Assembly (NCBI RefSeq): GCF_009932335.1
Contig: NZ_BLJF01000001.1
Coordinates: forward strand, 1,860,001 to 1,924,000
DNA from: Pseudomonas asiatica
GTDB taxonomy: Bacteria > Pseudomonadota > Gammaproteobacteria > Pseudomonadales > Pseudomonadaceae
Reading direction: 5' to 3'
DNA length: 64,000 nucleotides
Below, one piece after another: positions 36,934 through 47,391 of the stretch. A program made the translations under genes and the position numbers. The notes beneath the pieces are model-generated. The model had not been told where the DNA came from. It saw only the letters and a program-made list of their open reading frames with translations, and ran no database searches. Positions within the stretch are counted from its first letter, which is position 1; the number at the start of each line of letters is the position of its first letter.

Positions 36934-37704
36934 TCACTGGGCCAACCAGCCACCATCGACGTTCCAGGCGGCACCGCGAACCTGGCTACCGGCCTCGCTG
37001 CACAGGAATAGTACCAGCTCACCCAGGTGCTCGGGGGTGACGAAGGCCAGCGACGGTTGTTTTTCTGCCAGCAGATCGTGCTGCGCTTGCAGCGGATCGA
37101 CACCGTTGGCAGCACGATCGTCGATCTGCTTCTGCACCAGCGGGGTTAACACCCAGCCAGGGCAGATGGCATTGCAGGTGACGTTACTGGTGGCGGTTTC
37201 CAGGCCCACCACCTTGGTCAGGCCGACCACGCCGTGCTTGGCCGCCACATAGGCCGCCTTGCCGGTAGAGCCGACCAGGCCGTGCACAGAAGCGATGTTG
37301 ATGATGCGCCCCCAATTGCGCGTGCGCATGCCAGGCAGGGCCAGTCGCGTAGCGTGGAACACGGCCGACAGGTTGAGGGCGATGATCTTGTCCCAGCTTT
37401 CCAGCGGGAACTGTTCCACTGGCGCCACGTGCTGGATACCGGCGTTGTTGACCAGGATGTCGACGTCGCCGAACTCGCGCGCGGCCACGGCGAACAGCGC
37501 TTCGATCTGGGCCACGTCCGAGAGGTCGGCCGGGTGATGGACTGCCTTCACCCCGTGCCGGGCGATCTCGGCCAGCGCCGGGGCAGGGTCGCCGAAGCCG
37601 TTGAGCACGATGTTGGCGCCTGCGCGGGCCAGCACCTGGGCAATGCCCAGGCCGATGCCGCTGGTGGAACCGGTGACGAGTGCGGTCTTGCCTTTGAGGG
37701 TCAT
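36934..37704 (-). CDS. hbdH: 3-hydroxybutyrate dehydrogenase
   Basis: A 256-residue short-chain dehydrogenase that oxidises 3-hydroxybutyrate to acetoacetate with NAD+. The cofactor motif is [12 protein letters not shown] (about residues 11-22), [12 protein letters not shown] follows, and catalytic Ser and Tyr-x-x-x-Lys are in [19 protein letters not shown]. It is 10 bp downstream of the GntP permease gene and upstream of eco and acetoacetyl-CoA synthetase. Confidence 0.94.
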   Translation of the reverse strand: MTLKGKTALVTGSTSGIGLGIAQVLARAGANIVLNGFGDPAPALAEIARHGVKAVHHPADLSDVAQIEALFAVAAREFGDVDILVNNAGIQHVAPVEQFPLESWDKIIALNLSAVFHATRLALPGMRTRNWGRIINIASVHGLVGSTGKAAYVAAKHGVVGLTKVVGLETATSNVTCNAICPGWVLTPLVQKQIDDRAANGVDPLQAQHDLLAEKQPSLAFVTPEHLGELVLFLCSEAGSQVRGAAWNVDGGWLAQ

Positions 37705-37714
37705 GCAAAGCTCC

Positions 37715-39106
37715 TTAGACGATGCCGGTGGCGTAGAACGTGGCGATGACCACGAACACCGCCAGGGTCTTGATCAGGGTAATACCGAAAATGTCCTTGT
37801 AGGCCTCGCGGTGGGTCAGCCCGGTCACGGCCAGCAGGGTGATGACCGCACCGTTGTGCGGCAGGGTGTCCATGCCACCGCTGGCCATGGCGGCCACGCG
37901 GTGCAGTACTTCGAGCGGGATGTTGGCGGCATTGGCGGCGGCGATGAAGGTGTCGCCCATGGCCGCCAGGGCGATGCTCATGCCGCCCGAGGCAGAGCCG
38001 GTGATGCCGGCCAGCAAGGTCACGGTAATCGCTTCGTTGACCAGTGGGTTGGGGATGCCGCGCAGGGCGTCGGCCAATACCAGGAAGCCCGGCAGCGAGG
38101 CGATCACCGCGCCAAAGCCGTATTCCGAGGCGGTGTTCATGGCCGCCAGCAAGGCGCCGCCCACGGCGCTTTTGGTGCCTTCGGCCAGGCGGGCACGGAT
38201 GGCGCCGAAGGCACACACCAGCACCATCAGGATGCCCACCAGCAACGCTGCCTGCACCGCCCAGATGGCAGTGAGCTTGGCCACATCGCTTTGCACCGGT
38301 GCGCTCATGCCGGGCAGTTGCAGGCTGTGACTGGGGCCGTACCACTGCGGGATCCAGTGGGTGAACAGCAGGTTCATCACCCCCACCAGCAGCAGCGGTG
38401 ACAGAGCCAGCCAGGGGTTGGGCAGTGCCAGGTCGGCAGCGGTCTCCGGTTCGTTGCGCAAGTCGCTGCCATAGCCTTCACCGGCGCGCTGGGCCTTGTT
38501 GCGCTGGCGCTGCAGGTAGGCCATGCCGGCGCAGAACACGAACAATGTGCCGATCAGGCCCAGCCATGGCGCTGCCCAGGCGGTGGTGTTGAAGAAGGTG
38601 CTGGGGATGATGTTCTGGATCTGTGGGGTGCCGGGCAGGGCATCCATGGTGAACGAGAACGCGCCCAGGGCGATGGTTGCCGGGATCAGGCGCTTGGGGA
38701 TATTGCTCTGGCGGAACATCTCGGCGGCGAACGGGTACACCGCGAACACCACCACGAACAGCGACACGCCGCCATAGGTGAGCAGCGCGCAGACCAGCAC
38801 GATCACCAGCATCGCCTGGCGGGTGCCGAGCACGCGGATGGCGGCGGCGACAATCGAGCGCGAGAAACCGGACAGCTCGATCAGCTTGCCGAACACGGCG
38901 CCCAGCAGGAACACCGGGAAGTAGAGCTTGATGAAACCGACCATTTTCTCCATGAATACCCCGGTGAATGCGGGGGCCACGGCGGACGGGTCGGTGAGCA
39001 TTACTGCACCGAGGGCGGCGATGGGGGCGAAGAGGATTACGCTGTAGCCGCGGTAGGCAGCCAGCATCAGCAGGGCCAGAGCGGCGAGGGCGATGAGCAC
39101 GGTCAT
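37715..39106 (-). CDS. GntP-family permease (probable 3-hydroxybutyrate transporter)
   Basis: A 463-residue, 12-14 span H+ symporter of the gluconate permease family. Conserved blocks include YGGVSLFVVVFAVYPFA (about residue 117), PGTPQIQNIIPSTFF (about 182) and MDTLPHNGAVITLL near the end. Because hbdH follows and a sigma-54 promoter and activator are adjacent, import of 3-hydroxybutyrate or a similar short hydroxy acid is likely; gluconate is unlikely here. Confidence 0.9.
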   Translation of the reverse strand: MTVLIALAALALLMLAAYRGYSVILFAPIAALGAVMLTDPSAVAPAFTGVFMEKMVGFIKLYFPVFLLGAVFGKLIELSGFSRSIVAAAIRVLGTRQAMLVIVLVCALLTYGGVSLFVVVFAVYPFAAEMFRQSNIPKRLIPATIALGAFSFTMDALPGTPQIQNIIPSTFFNTTAWAAPWLGLIGTLFVFCAGMAYLQRQRNKAQRAGEGYGSDLRNEPETAADLALPNPWLALSPLLLVGVMNLLFTHWIPQWYGPSHSLQLPGMSAPVQSDVAKLTAIWAVQAALLVGILMVLVCAFGAIRARLAEGTKSAVGGALLAAMNTASEYGFGAVIASLPGFLVLADALRGIPNPLVNEAITVTLLAGITGSASGGMSIALAAMGDTFIAAANAANIPLEVLHRVAAMASGGMDTLPHNGAVITLLAVTGLTHREAYKDIFGITLIKTLAVFVVIATFYATGIV

Positions 39107-39153
39107 CGGGGTGGGTCTCCTGGGTGAGTCTTGTTTTTATCGGTGAGCAGGAG

Positions 39154-39171
39154 ATAGCGGGAATCGTGCCA
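39154..39171 (-). promoter_or_regulatory. Sigma-54 (-24/-12) promoter of the gntP-hbdH operon
   Basis: On the minus strand the sequence TGGCACGATTCCCGCTAT has GG and GC separated by exactly 10 bp, the RpoN spacing, with TGGCAC matching the -24 consensus. It lies about 48 bp upstream of the GntP start codon. The divergently placed gene family member at 39376-40758 is a sigma-54 activator, which supports the call. Confidence 0.75.
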
Positions 39172-39242
39172 GTTTTTAACTCATTGATTTATATGGTTAT
39201 TTTGTTTTCTTCTGAATTTTTGTCTCTGTCTTGAGATTTTGG

Positions 39243-39346
39243 GGCCGCTTTGCGGCCCATCGCGACACAAGGCCGCTCCTACATGTGCACCGCGATCTCC
39301 TGTAGGAGCGGCCTTGTGTCGCGATCGAGGGCAAAGCCCTCGCGAC
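39243..39346. repeat. Two REP units with TACA/TGTA ends facing inward
   Basis: GGCCGCTTTGCGGCCC...GGCCGCTCCTACA is followed after 17 bp by TGTAGGAGCGGCC...GAGGGCAAAGCCCTCGCGAC. The order is opposite to the other pairs in the window, where TGTAGG is on the outside. It lies between the sigma-54 promoter and the activator gene, in the region where enhancer sites for the activator would be expected. Confidence 0.85.
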
Positions 39347-39375
39347 AGTCTCTAAATGGAAACAAAAGTCTCCAC

Positions 39376-40758
<1,383 letters not shown>

Positions 40759-40901
40759 GGGGCTCCCCTTTGAGTAACAAGGGAGTATGCCTTGTTCCCC
40801 TTGTCATTAGAATGGTGCGTGGCACTAGTAAAACTGCCAGTTTTAATTGTCGCGTAAAAAATATATGTTGGGGTAGTGCGGCCAGATATCAAGTGAAGGA
40901 A

Positions 40902-41807
40902 ATGCATACTCGCCGATTTTACAAAATTGATAAAATGATTACCCTTTTAGTAGCGGGAGAATCAGTCTCGCTATTTCAGGTGAAGGCTGCATGCTTGGCA
41001 ACGTTGTCCGGCAAGAAGTGTACGATGGTAGTTAGTGATGCGAAGCACACGGGATTGGCGTTTCTGTGTAATCGCACGCTTGATATTCATACGTATTTAC
41101 CCTTCGGGTATTCTGCCCAGGCGCTTATCCATCCGTTGAGGCCTGGATATAATGGAGAATGGTTGTGTTCAGCTTCAGGTGGGTATCTGTTAGGGAATGG
41201 TCATCGCGTATTCAAGCCACAACGCATGGGTTTCGAATCGCCAGACGCATTAAGCCCCTTTGGGGCCGGAGGTATTAACGCTTACACTTATTGCCAAGGC
41301 GACCCTTTAAACTATGTGGACCCGTCCGGACAGTTCAGGATTGGCCGGCTAAAATTTTCTAATCTCTTCAGGTGGCCATTCAGAAAACGTGTGCGAGTCA
41401 GCGATCGTCAAGTGAGCAAGGGCGTCGCGGCTGTTACGAAAGCGCTGGTGGGTGGCTCAGAGCAGCAAAAAGCATCGCTTCGAAAACTCAGTGAGGATCG
41501 CCGTGCTTTTAATGAACTCTCAAATGAAGTATTAGCGCTCGGTTCGACTGCCTTTGGCATCTCATGGCGTGGCTCTGATTATCGTGGCATCATTACGGAT
41601 ATTGGTGTTGAGCCGTTTTATTGGCAGCAAAGAAAATTTTCGTATGCACATCAAATTAGTCTGCTGGAGGATCGAAAGGCCTTCCTAACAGCATTTGTGG
41701 GGGCTGGGCCGGATCAAGACCTTATTCCTTTGGCACAAGCTGTAAGTGCCAGTCAGGCGTTGATCAGGTCCGGGGGTCAAAGGCCTCCCGCAAGGCATCC
41801 CCAATAA
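40902..41807 (+). CDS. Rhs orphan with variable C-terminal domain
   Basis: A 301-codon gene. Residues 1-70 are a decayed form of the short Pseudomonas Rhs-orphan N-terminus (HTRRFYKIDKMITLLVAGES). Residues 80-145 are the Rhs-associated core (YLLGNGHRVFKPQRMGFESP, then SPFGAGGINAYTYCQGDPLN, ending in DPSGQF). After the DPSG boundary comes a unique domain of about 155 residues that I do not recognise and that, by family rule, could be a toxin. ATG 40902 is chosen for AAGGA upstream. The gene is AT-richer than its neighbours, suggesting transfer. No immunity gene follows; the last 14 codons are antisense to the end of yejE, so the native C-terminus may be lost. Confidence 0.7.
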   Translation: MHTRRFYKIDKMITLLVAGESVSLFQVKAACLATLSGKKCTMVVSDAKHTGLAFLCNRTLDIHTYLPFGYSAQALIHPLRPGYNGEWLCSASGGYLLGNGHRVFKPQRMGFESPDALSPFGAGGINAYTYCQGDPLNYVDPSGQFRIGRLKFSNLFRWPFRKRVRVSDRQVSKGVAAVTKALVGGSEQQKASLRKLSEDRRAFNELSNEVLALGSTAFGISWRGSDYRGIITDIGVEPFYWQQRKFSYAHQISLLEDRKAFLTAFVGAGPDQDLIPLAQAVSASQALIRSGGQRPPARHPQ

Positions 41808-42780
41808 AAACCAGCAGCGACAGAATCACCGCCAGGGCAAAGAACGCGGTAAAGCCCAGCCACGGCGCCTCCAGGTGCTGTTTGCCCTGGGTCACCAGCT
41901 CTCCCAGCGAAGCGCTCCCGGCCGGCATGCCGAACCCGAGAAAATCCAGTGCAGTCAGGGTGGTGATCGCCCCGGTCAGCATGAACGGCACATAGGTCAG
42001 CGTCGCGTTCATGGCATTGGGCAGGATGTGCCGCAGCATCACCTGGCTGTCTGGTAACCCCAGCGCCCTTGCGGCCTTGACGTACTCCAGGTTGCGACCG
42101 CGCAGGAACTCTGCGCGCACCACGTCGACCAGCGTCAGCCAGGAGAACAGCGCCATGATCCCCAGCAGCCACCAGAAGTCCGGCTCGACGAACCCGCTGA
42201 GGATAATCAGCAGGTACAGCACCGGCAACCCCGACCACACCTCCAGCAGGCGCTGGCCGACCAGGTCGATCCAACCACCGTGGTAGCCCTGCAGGGCTCC
42301 GGCCGCCACCCCGATCAGCACGCTGACCACGGTCAGGGCGAAGGCGAACAGCAAGGATACCCGCGTGCCATATAGCACCCGGGCCAGCACGTCGCGGCCC
42401 TGGTCGTCGGTACCCAGCCAGTTGCTTGCGCTCGGCGGGCTGGGGGTGGGCACCTGCAGGTCGTAGTTGGGGGTATCGGCGCTGAACGGGATGGGGGCGA
42501 ACAGCATCCAGCCACCTTGCTGCTCGATCAACTGGCGTACATAGGCGCTGCGGTAGTCTGGCTGGAACGGCAGCTGGCCGCCGAACTGCTGCTCGGTGTA
42601 ACGCTTGAGCGCCGGCACGTACAGGTCGCCCTTGTAGCCCAGCAGCAGCGGTTTGTCGTTGGCCACCAGCTCGGCGCACAGGCTCAGCAGCAGAAGTGCG
42701 GTGAACAGCCACAGCGAAACCCAGCCGAGGCGGTTGCGGCGAAAGCGTTGCAGGCGACGACGCGAGATCGGCGAAAGCAT
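41764..42780 (-). CDS. yejE: Peptide ABC transporter permease YejE-like
   Basis: A 338-residue inner-membrane permease of the oligopeptide/microcin C type. One N-terminal TM (about residues 20-37) is followed by a periplasmic region, then five spans with the EAA loop EFLRGRNLEYVKAARALGL (about residue 225). The YejE-type motif NWLGTDDQGRDVLARVLYG is present. Its start overlaps the yejB stop by 1 nt. No YejF ATPase gene follows: the next sequence is the Rhs orphan on the other strand. Confidence 0.9.
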   Translation of the reverse strand: MLSPISRRRLQRFRRNRLGWVSLWLFTALLLLSLCAELVANDKPLLLGYKGDLYVPALKRYTEQQFGGQLPFQPDYRSAYVRQLIEQQGGWMLFAPIPFSADTPNYDLQVPTPSPPSASNWLGTDDQGRDVLARVLYGTRVSLLFAFALTVVSVLIGVAAGALQGYHGGWIDLVGQRLLEVWSGLPVLYLLIILSGFVEPDFWWLLGIMALFSWLTLVDVVRAEFLRGRNLEYVKAARALGLPDSQVMLRHILPNAMNATLTYVPFMLTGAITTLTALDFLGFGMPAGSASLGELVTQGKQHLEAPWLGFTAFFALAVILSLLVFIGDALREAFDPRT

Positions 42781-43838
42781 CAGTATGCCCTCGCGTCGAA
42801 GTCGATACGCGGGTCGAGCAGGGTGTAAGACAGGTCACCGATCAGGCGGATCAGCAGGCCCGCCAGGGTGAAGATGAACAGCGTGCCGAACACCACCGGG
42901 TAATCGCGCGACACGGCCGCTTCGTAACTCATGCGGCCAAGGCCATCGAGCGAGAAGATCACCTCGATCAGCAACGAGCCGGCGAAAAACACCGTGATCA
43001 ACGCCTGCGGCAACCCCGCCACCACCAACAGCATGGCATTGCGCAGCACGTGGCCATACAGCACCCGGCGTTCGCTCAGGCCCTTGGCGCGGGCGGTAAC
43101 CACGTATTGCCGGGAAATCTCGTCGAGGAAGGCGTTCTTGGTCAGCAGCGTCAGGGTGGCGAAGCCGCCGATCACCAGGGCGCCGACCGGCAGCACCAGG
43201 TGCCAGAAGTAGTCGGCGACCTTGCCCAGCAGGCTGAGCTCATCGAAGTTGTCCGAGACCAGGCCGCGCACCGGGAACCAGCTGAGCGAGGTGCCGCCGG
43301 CGAACAGCACGATCAGCAACAGGGCGAACAGGAACGAGGGCAGGGCATAGCCGACCACGATCAGTGCACTGCTCCAGGCATCGAAGCGGCTGCCATGGCG
43401 CACCGCCTTGCGGATGCCCAGCGGGATCGACACCAGGTAGGTGATCAGCGTGGCCCAGAAGCCCAGCGACAGGGTTACCGGCAACTTGTCGAGGATCAGG
43501 TCGGTGACCTTGGCGCCGCGGAAGAAGCTGTTGCCGAAGTCCAGCCGGGCGTACTGGCCCAGCATCAGCCACAGGCGCTCGGGGGCGGACTTGTCGAAGC
43601 CGTACTGGCGCTTGATCTCCTCGATCAGTTTCGGGTCCAGGCCACGGGTGGCACGTGACTCGCCGTGCACCACCTCGGCCCGGGCACCGGGAGCGCCACC
43701 GCCGATACCTTGCAGGCGTGCCACCGCCTGCTCCACCGGGCCTCCCGGTGCGGCCTGGACGATCAGGAAGTTGACCAACAGGATCGCCAGCAGGGTCGGG
43801 ACGATCAGCAGCAGGCGGCGCAGTATGTAAGTGGTCAT
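42780..43838 (-). CDS. yejB: Peptide ABC transporter permease YejB-like
   Basis: A 352-residue permease. The N-terminus [20 protein letters not shown] is the usual first span of DppB/YejB permeases, [12 protein letters not shown] follows, and the EAA-like loop is [20 protein letters not shown] (about residue 255). ATG 43838 overlaps the yejA stop by 4 bp. Pairs with YejE to form the membrane channel. Confidence 0.92.
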   Translation of the reverse strand: MTTYILRRLLLIVPTLLAILLVNFLIVQAAPGGPVEQAVARLQGIGGGAPGARAEVVHGESRATRGLDPKLIEEIKRQYGFDKSAPERLWLMLGQYARLDFGNSFFRGAKVTDLILDKLPVTLSLGFWATLITYLVSIPLGIRKAVRHGSRFDAWSSALIVVGYALPSFLFALLLIVLFAGGTSLSWFPVRGLVSDNFDELSLLGKVADYFWHLVLPVGALVIGGFATLTLLTKNAFLDEISRQYVVTARAKGLSERRVLYGHVLRNAMLLVVAGLPQALITVFFAGSLLIEVIFSLDGLGRMSYEAAVSRDYPVVFGTLFIFTLAGLLIRLIGDLSYTLLDPRIDFDARAY

Positions 43839-45757
43839 GGCGAGGATTTCCGGCGTTCGGCCATTTGCGCGTTGGTCAGCGCGGCAGGGCTGACTTCCCA
43901 CCAGGTGTCCAGGCCTTCGTCATAGGCAGCCTGGACCTTGGGCAAGCCGAAGCGGTTCCACCAGACAGTGGAGCTGCCCGGTGGGTAGTAGTTGGGGATC
44001 CAGTAGTAGTTCCATTGCAGCACCCGGTCCAGGGCATGGGCGTGGTACAGCATGTCGGCCTGGGTGTCGGCGCGCACCAGGCCGTCGATCAGGCGGTCCA
44101 CGGCAGGGTCCTGCAGCACCATCAGGTTGTTCGACCCAGGGTCGTGGGCCGCTGCCGAGCCGAAATAGTTGTACAGCTCGGCGCCAGGCGACAGGGTGAC
44201 CGGGTAGCCGGTGACGATCATGTCGTAGTCACGTGCCATCAGGCGGTTGACGTACTGGGCCGAATCGACGTTGCGGATGTCCAGGGTCACGCCAATCTGG
44301 GCCAGGTTGCGCTTCCACGGCAGCAGCAGGCGCTCCATGCCTGCCTGGCCGTTGAGGAAGGTAAACGTCAGCGGCGTGCCCTGGCTGTTCACCAGGCGGT
44401 CGCCTTCGGGGCGCCAGCCGGCTTGTTCGAGCAGCGCCAGTGCCTGCAGCTGCTGCTTGCGGATTATCCCCGAACCATCGGTGACCGGGGCGGTAAACAC
44501 GGTGCTGAAGACTTCGTCCGGCACCTTGCCGCGCAACGGTTCGAGCAGTTTCAACTCGCCGGCATCCGGCAGTTGGCGGGCGGCCAGCGGGGTATTGGAG
44601 AACACGCTCTGCTGGCGGATGTACATGTTGCGCATCATCTGCCGGTTGCTCCACTCGTAGTCCCACAGCATGCCCAGCGCCTGGCGCACGCGACGGTCCT
44701 TGAACTGCGGCCGGTCGAGGTTGAACACGAAGCCTTGGGCCACCTGCGGTTTGGCCGGGCCCAGGTGGGCGCGCTGCAGGCGGCCGTCGTCCAGTTGCGC
44801 GCCGTTGTAGCCCAGGGTGTAGGCGGTGGCGGAGAACTCGCGGTTGTAGTCGTAGCCGCCGCCTTTGAGCACCTGCCGCGCCACTTCGGTATCACCGAAG
44901 TACTCGATGCGCAGCTTGTCGAAATTGTAGCGGCCACGGCTGACCGGCAGATCGCGCGCCCACCAGTTGGCATCGCGCTGAAAGGTGATGCTGCGGCCGT
45001 TGTCGATGCGCCCGATACGGTACGGCCCGCTGCCGACCGGCTTGTCGAAGCCGGCGCCGTTGGCAAAATCGCGCTGCTGCCAGTCGTGTTCGGGCAGAAC
45101 CGGCAGGCTGGCGAGGTCCAGTGGCAGGGTGCGGCCGTGGTCAGGCTTGAAGTCGAAGCGCACGCTGTGTGGGCTTTCCACCACGACGGTGGCAACATCG
45201 GCGAACTGGGTGCGATACCTCAGGCTGCCCTTGCTCATCAGCAGCTCGAAGGTAAAGCGTACGTCCTCGGCGCGCACCGGCTTGCCATCGGCGAAGGTGG
45301 CGCGCGGGTCGATCTCGAAACGCAGCCAGGCATCCTCCGGGCCGCGCTCCATGCGCCGGGCGATCAGGCCGTAGACGGTGTAGGGTTCATCGAACGAGCG
45401 CACGGCCAGTGGCGCGTACAGCAGGCCATCGACCTCGCTGACACCGATGCCTTTGTCGATGTACGGCAGGATATGGTCGAACTGGCCAATCTCGATGGCC
45501 GAGCGGCGCAGGATGCCGCCTTTGGGGGCGTCGGGGTTGACGTAGTCGAAATGCCGGAAGTTGGCGCTGTAACGGGGGGCTTCGCCGTAGACGGTGAGGG
45601 CGTGGGTGGGTGCAGCCTGGCTATTGAAGGAAAAACAAAGCAGAAAAAGGTAACACAGGGCCTGTGGGAGCGGGTTCACCCGCGAATGCGTCCGTTCACG
45701 CAACGTCGTTGCCTGATCTGGCGCTTTCGCGGGTGAACCCGCTCCCACAGGGGACAT
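43835..45757 (-). CDS. yejA: Peptide ABC transporter substrate-binding protein YejA-like
   Basis: Periplasmic peptide-binding protein of about 610-640 residues (SBP family 5), with [18 protein letters not shown] and [20 protein letters not shown] typical of YejA. A signal-peptide core [14 protein letters not shown] ends just before [11 protein letters not shown]. The start is uncertain: the only upstream ATG (45757) puts a REP element inside the coding region, while a GTG at 45679, also within the REP, gives a short leader. Neither has a good ribosome binding site. In related systems the transporter takes up microcin C-like or other peptides. Confidence 0.85.
   Translation of the reverse strand: MSPVGAGSPAKAPDQATTLRERTHSRVNPLPQALCYLFLLCFSFNSQAAPTHALTVYGEAPRYSANFRHFDYVNPDAPKGGILRRSAIEIGQFDHILPYIDKGIGVSEVDGLLYAPLAVRSFDEPYTVYGLIARRMERGPEDAWLRFEIDPRATFADGKPVRAEDVRFTFELLMSKGSLRYRTQFADVATVVVESPHSVRFDFKPDHGRTLPLDLASLPVLPEHDWQQRDFANGAGFDKPVGSGPYRIGRIDNGRSITFQRDANWWARDLPVSRGRYNFDKLRIEYFGDTEVARQVLKGGGYDYNREFSATAYTLGYNGAQLDDGRLQRAHLGPAKPQVAQGFVFNLDRPQFKDRRVRQALGMLWDYEWSNRQMMRNMYIRQQSVFSNTPLAARQLPDAGELKLLEPLRGKVPDEVFSTVFTAPVTDGSGIIRKQQLQALALLEQAGWRPEGDRLVNSQGTPLTFTFLNGQAGMERLLLPWKRNLAQIGVTLDIRNVDSAQYVNRLMARDYDMIVTGYPVTLSPGAELYNYFGSAAAHDPGSNNLMVLQDPAVDRLIDGLVRADTQADMLYHAHALDRVLQWNYYWIPNYYPPGSSTVWWNRFGLPKVQAAYDEGLDTWWEVSPAALTNAQMAERRKSSP
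45661..45751. repeat. REP palindrome pair overlapping the 5' end of yejA
   Basis: Inverted pair with arms CCTGTGGGAGCGGGTTCACC plus CGCGAA and their complement, around a spacer of about 39 bp. It sits exactly where the start of the yejA gene must be, so part of it is translated or forms the leader of the mRNA. Confidence 0.9.
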
Positions 45758-45774
45758 GAGCAGCTACTGGCTAC

Positions 45775-46056
45775 TTAGTCCTGGCGGCTGGTCACTTCCA
45801 GCAGGTGGTAGCCGAACTGGGTCTTGACCGGGCCTTGCACGGTATTGATCGGGGCGCTGAACACCACGGTGTCGAACTCCTTGACCATCTGGCCCGGGCC
45901 GAACGAGCCCAGGTCACCGCCCTGGCGGCTGGACGGGCAGGTGGAGTTGGCTTTGGCGATTTCAGCGAAGTCGGCGCCTGCTTCGATCTGGGCTTTCAGT
46001 TCGTTGCATTTATCGATGCTGCTGACCAGGATGTGGCGGGCGGTTGCACGGGCCAT
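45775..46056 (-). CDS. ppiC: Parvulin-type peptidyl-prolyl isomerase PpiC (second copy)
   Basis: A 93-residue cytoplasmic parvulin with ATARHILVSS, CPSSRQGGDLGSFGPGQMV and TQFGYHLLEV. Length is the same as E. coli PpiC. AAGGAG lies upstream of the start at 46056. It is a divergent paralogue of the gene at 33819-34094. Confidence 0.93.
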   Translation of the reverse strand: MARATARHILVSSIDKCNELKAQIEAGADFAEIAKANSTCPSSRQGGDLGSFGPGQMVKEFDTVVFSAPINTVQGPVKTQFGYHLLEVTSRQD

Positions 46057-46136
46057 GGGTACTGCTCCTTGGGGTAAAAAAGGCAAGCCTAGCGCACTTG
46101 TCCAGGGTATGTCTCGCCAGGCTTGCGTCCCGCTGC

Positions 46137-47192
46137 CTAGAGTTTTTGTGCCGCCTCGCGCAACAGGGTTTCGGTCGAGGCCCAACCCAGGCAACCGTCG
46201 GTGATCGACACGCCGTATTTCAGCGCGCCCTTGCCCAGCGCCTGGCAGCCGTCGAACAGGTGCCCTTCGATCATCACGCCGACGATCGAGCGGTCGCCGG
46301 CCAGGCGCTGCTCCAGCACATCGTTGAAAACGGCCGGCTGACGCGCCGGGTCCTTTCCGCTGTTGGCATGGCTGCAATCGACCATGATCCGCGCCTGCAA
46401 CCCGGCCTTGGCCAGCGCCTGGCGGGCCATGGCGATGCTGTTGGCGTCGAAGTTCGGGCCCTTGTGGCCGCCGCGCAGCACCAGGTGGGTGTCCGGGTTG
46501 CCCAAGGTCTCGATGATGGCCGGGTAGCCCTGCGCATCCATGCCGAAGTGGCGGTGCGAGTGGGCGGCACTGCGCATGGCGTCGCTGGCGATGGCGATGC
46601 CGCCGTCGGTGCCGTTCTTGAAACCGACCGGTAGCTCCAGGCCACTGACCATTTCGCGGTGGATCTGCGACTCGGTGGTGCGCGCGCCAATCGCGGCCCA
46701 GGCCAGAAGGTCATCGAAGTAGCCGGCGGCCATTGGCTGCAGCAGTTCGGTGGCAACCGGCAGGCCGCGTTCGATCATGTTCAGCATCAGCCCGCGGGAC
46801 AGGGCGATGCCGGCGTGCATGTCGTCGCTGCCATCGAGGTGCGGGTCGTAGGCCAGGCCCTTCCAGCCGACCGTGGTGCGGGGTTTTTCGACGTAGGCGC
46901 GCATCACCAGCAGCAGCTTGTCGTCGACTTCGCGGCTGAGGGCGGCCAGGCGGTCGGCGTATTCCAGGGCCGAGCGCGGGTCGTGGATCGAGCACGGGCC
47001 AACGATCACCAGCAGGCGCTGGTCGCGGCCTTCGAGGATGTCGCGGATGGCCTGGCGGTGGGCATGGACTTGCTGGGTAAGTTCGCTGGACAGCGGCATT
47101 TGCTGCTTGAGCAGGTGCGGGCTGGGCAGGCGCTGGCTGACGGTGGTGTTGGCTGCTTGCGGCTGGGTCAGGGCGAGGCTGGAAGCGTGCAT
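46137..47192 (-). CDS. aroF: 3-deoxy-D-arabino-heptulosonate 7-phosphate synthase (class I)
   Basis: A 351-residue DAHP synthase, first enzyme of the shikimate pathway (erythrose 4-phosphate + phosphoenolpyruvate). Diagnostic motifs: VIVGPCSIHDP, RAYVEKPRTTVGWKGL, VGFKNGTDGG, LRGGHKGPNFDA and DCSHANSGKD. The start at 47192 has AGGGA 11 nt upstream, directly next to a hairpin. The upstream region encodes short peptides with Tyr/Phe/Trp runs, which argues for control by aromatic amino acids, most likely Tyr. Which isozyme (aroF, aroG or aroH) it is cannot be proven from the sequence. Confidence 0.9.
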   Translation of the reverse strand: MHASSLALTQPQAANTTVSQRLPSPHLLKQQMPLSSELTQQVHAHRQAIRDILEGRDQRLLVIVGPCSIHDPRSALEYADRLAALSREVDDKLLLVMRAYVEKPRTTVGWKGLAYDPHLDGSDDMHAGIALSRGLMLNMIERGLPVATELLQPMAAGYFDDLLAWAAIGARTTESQIHREMVSGLELPVGFKNGTDGGIAIASDAMRSAAHSHRHFGMDAQGYPAIIETLGNPDTHLVLRGGHKGPNFDANSIAMARQALAKAGLQARIMVDCSHANSGKDPARQPAVFNDVLEQRLAGDRSIVGVMIEGHLFDGCQALGKGALKYGVSITDGCLGWASTETLLREAAQKL

Positions 47193-47206
47193 GGCGTTTT
47201 TTCCCT

Positions 47207-47242
47207 GGGCGGACGGCGGGTTCTGGCCCGCGTCGTCGGCCC
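47207..47242 (-). promoter_or_regulatory. Hairpin next to the aroF ribosome binding site
   Basis: On the minus strand GGGC-C-GACG-AC-GCGGG / CCAGAA loop / CCCGC-CGTC-C-GCCC forms a long GC-rich stem with small bulges. Its 5' end is the last base of the stop codon of the preceding Tyr-rich leader ORF and its 3' end touches the AGGGA box of aroF. A ribosome ending at that stop codon would open the stem, so leader translation and aroF translation are probably linked. Confidence 0.5.
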
Positions 47243-47391
47243 TATCGAGGTGTTCGACAAATCGTTGAATTCGTATTGGCTGCTGCATTGCCACCTGTGG
47301 AAGACCGAACGGAGGCGGCAGGCTGGCCCGAACGGGATTGGCTAAATCGCCAGGCGTAGGTGTTTGCGTAGTAATAAGTGGCGTAGTTCAT
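47242..47391 (-). CDS. Tyr-rich leader peptide upstream of aroF
   Basis: A 49-codon ORF with a strong ribosome binding site (TGAGGA, 7 nt before ATG). The first residues MNYATYYYANTYAWRF contain six Tyr, one Trp and one Phe, as expected for a leader peptide that measures charged tRNA-Tyr. The rest (to residue 49) is Ser/Ala/Asn/Thr-rich without recognisable domain. Its ATG overlaps the stop of the preceding short ORF (ATGA) and its stop abuts the hairpin at the aroF ribosome binding site. Ribosome stalling at the Tyr run is inferred. Confidence 0.65.
   Translation of the reverse strand: MNYATYYYANTYAWRFSQSRSGQPAASVRSSTGGNAAANTNSTICRTPR

Noticed and set aside
40770..40901. Upstream extension of the Rhs orphan to 40770
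   Set aside because: The extra 44 codons have no Rhs similarity and would start within 12 bp of the divergent activator gene; the AAGGA box before ATG 40902 fits better.
43865..45736. 623-codon plus-strand frame opposite yejA
   Set aside because: Antisense shadow: repetitive Gln/Val/Gly/Ala/His content, no motif, and YejA on the other strand is unambiguous.
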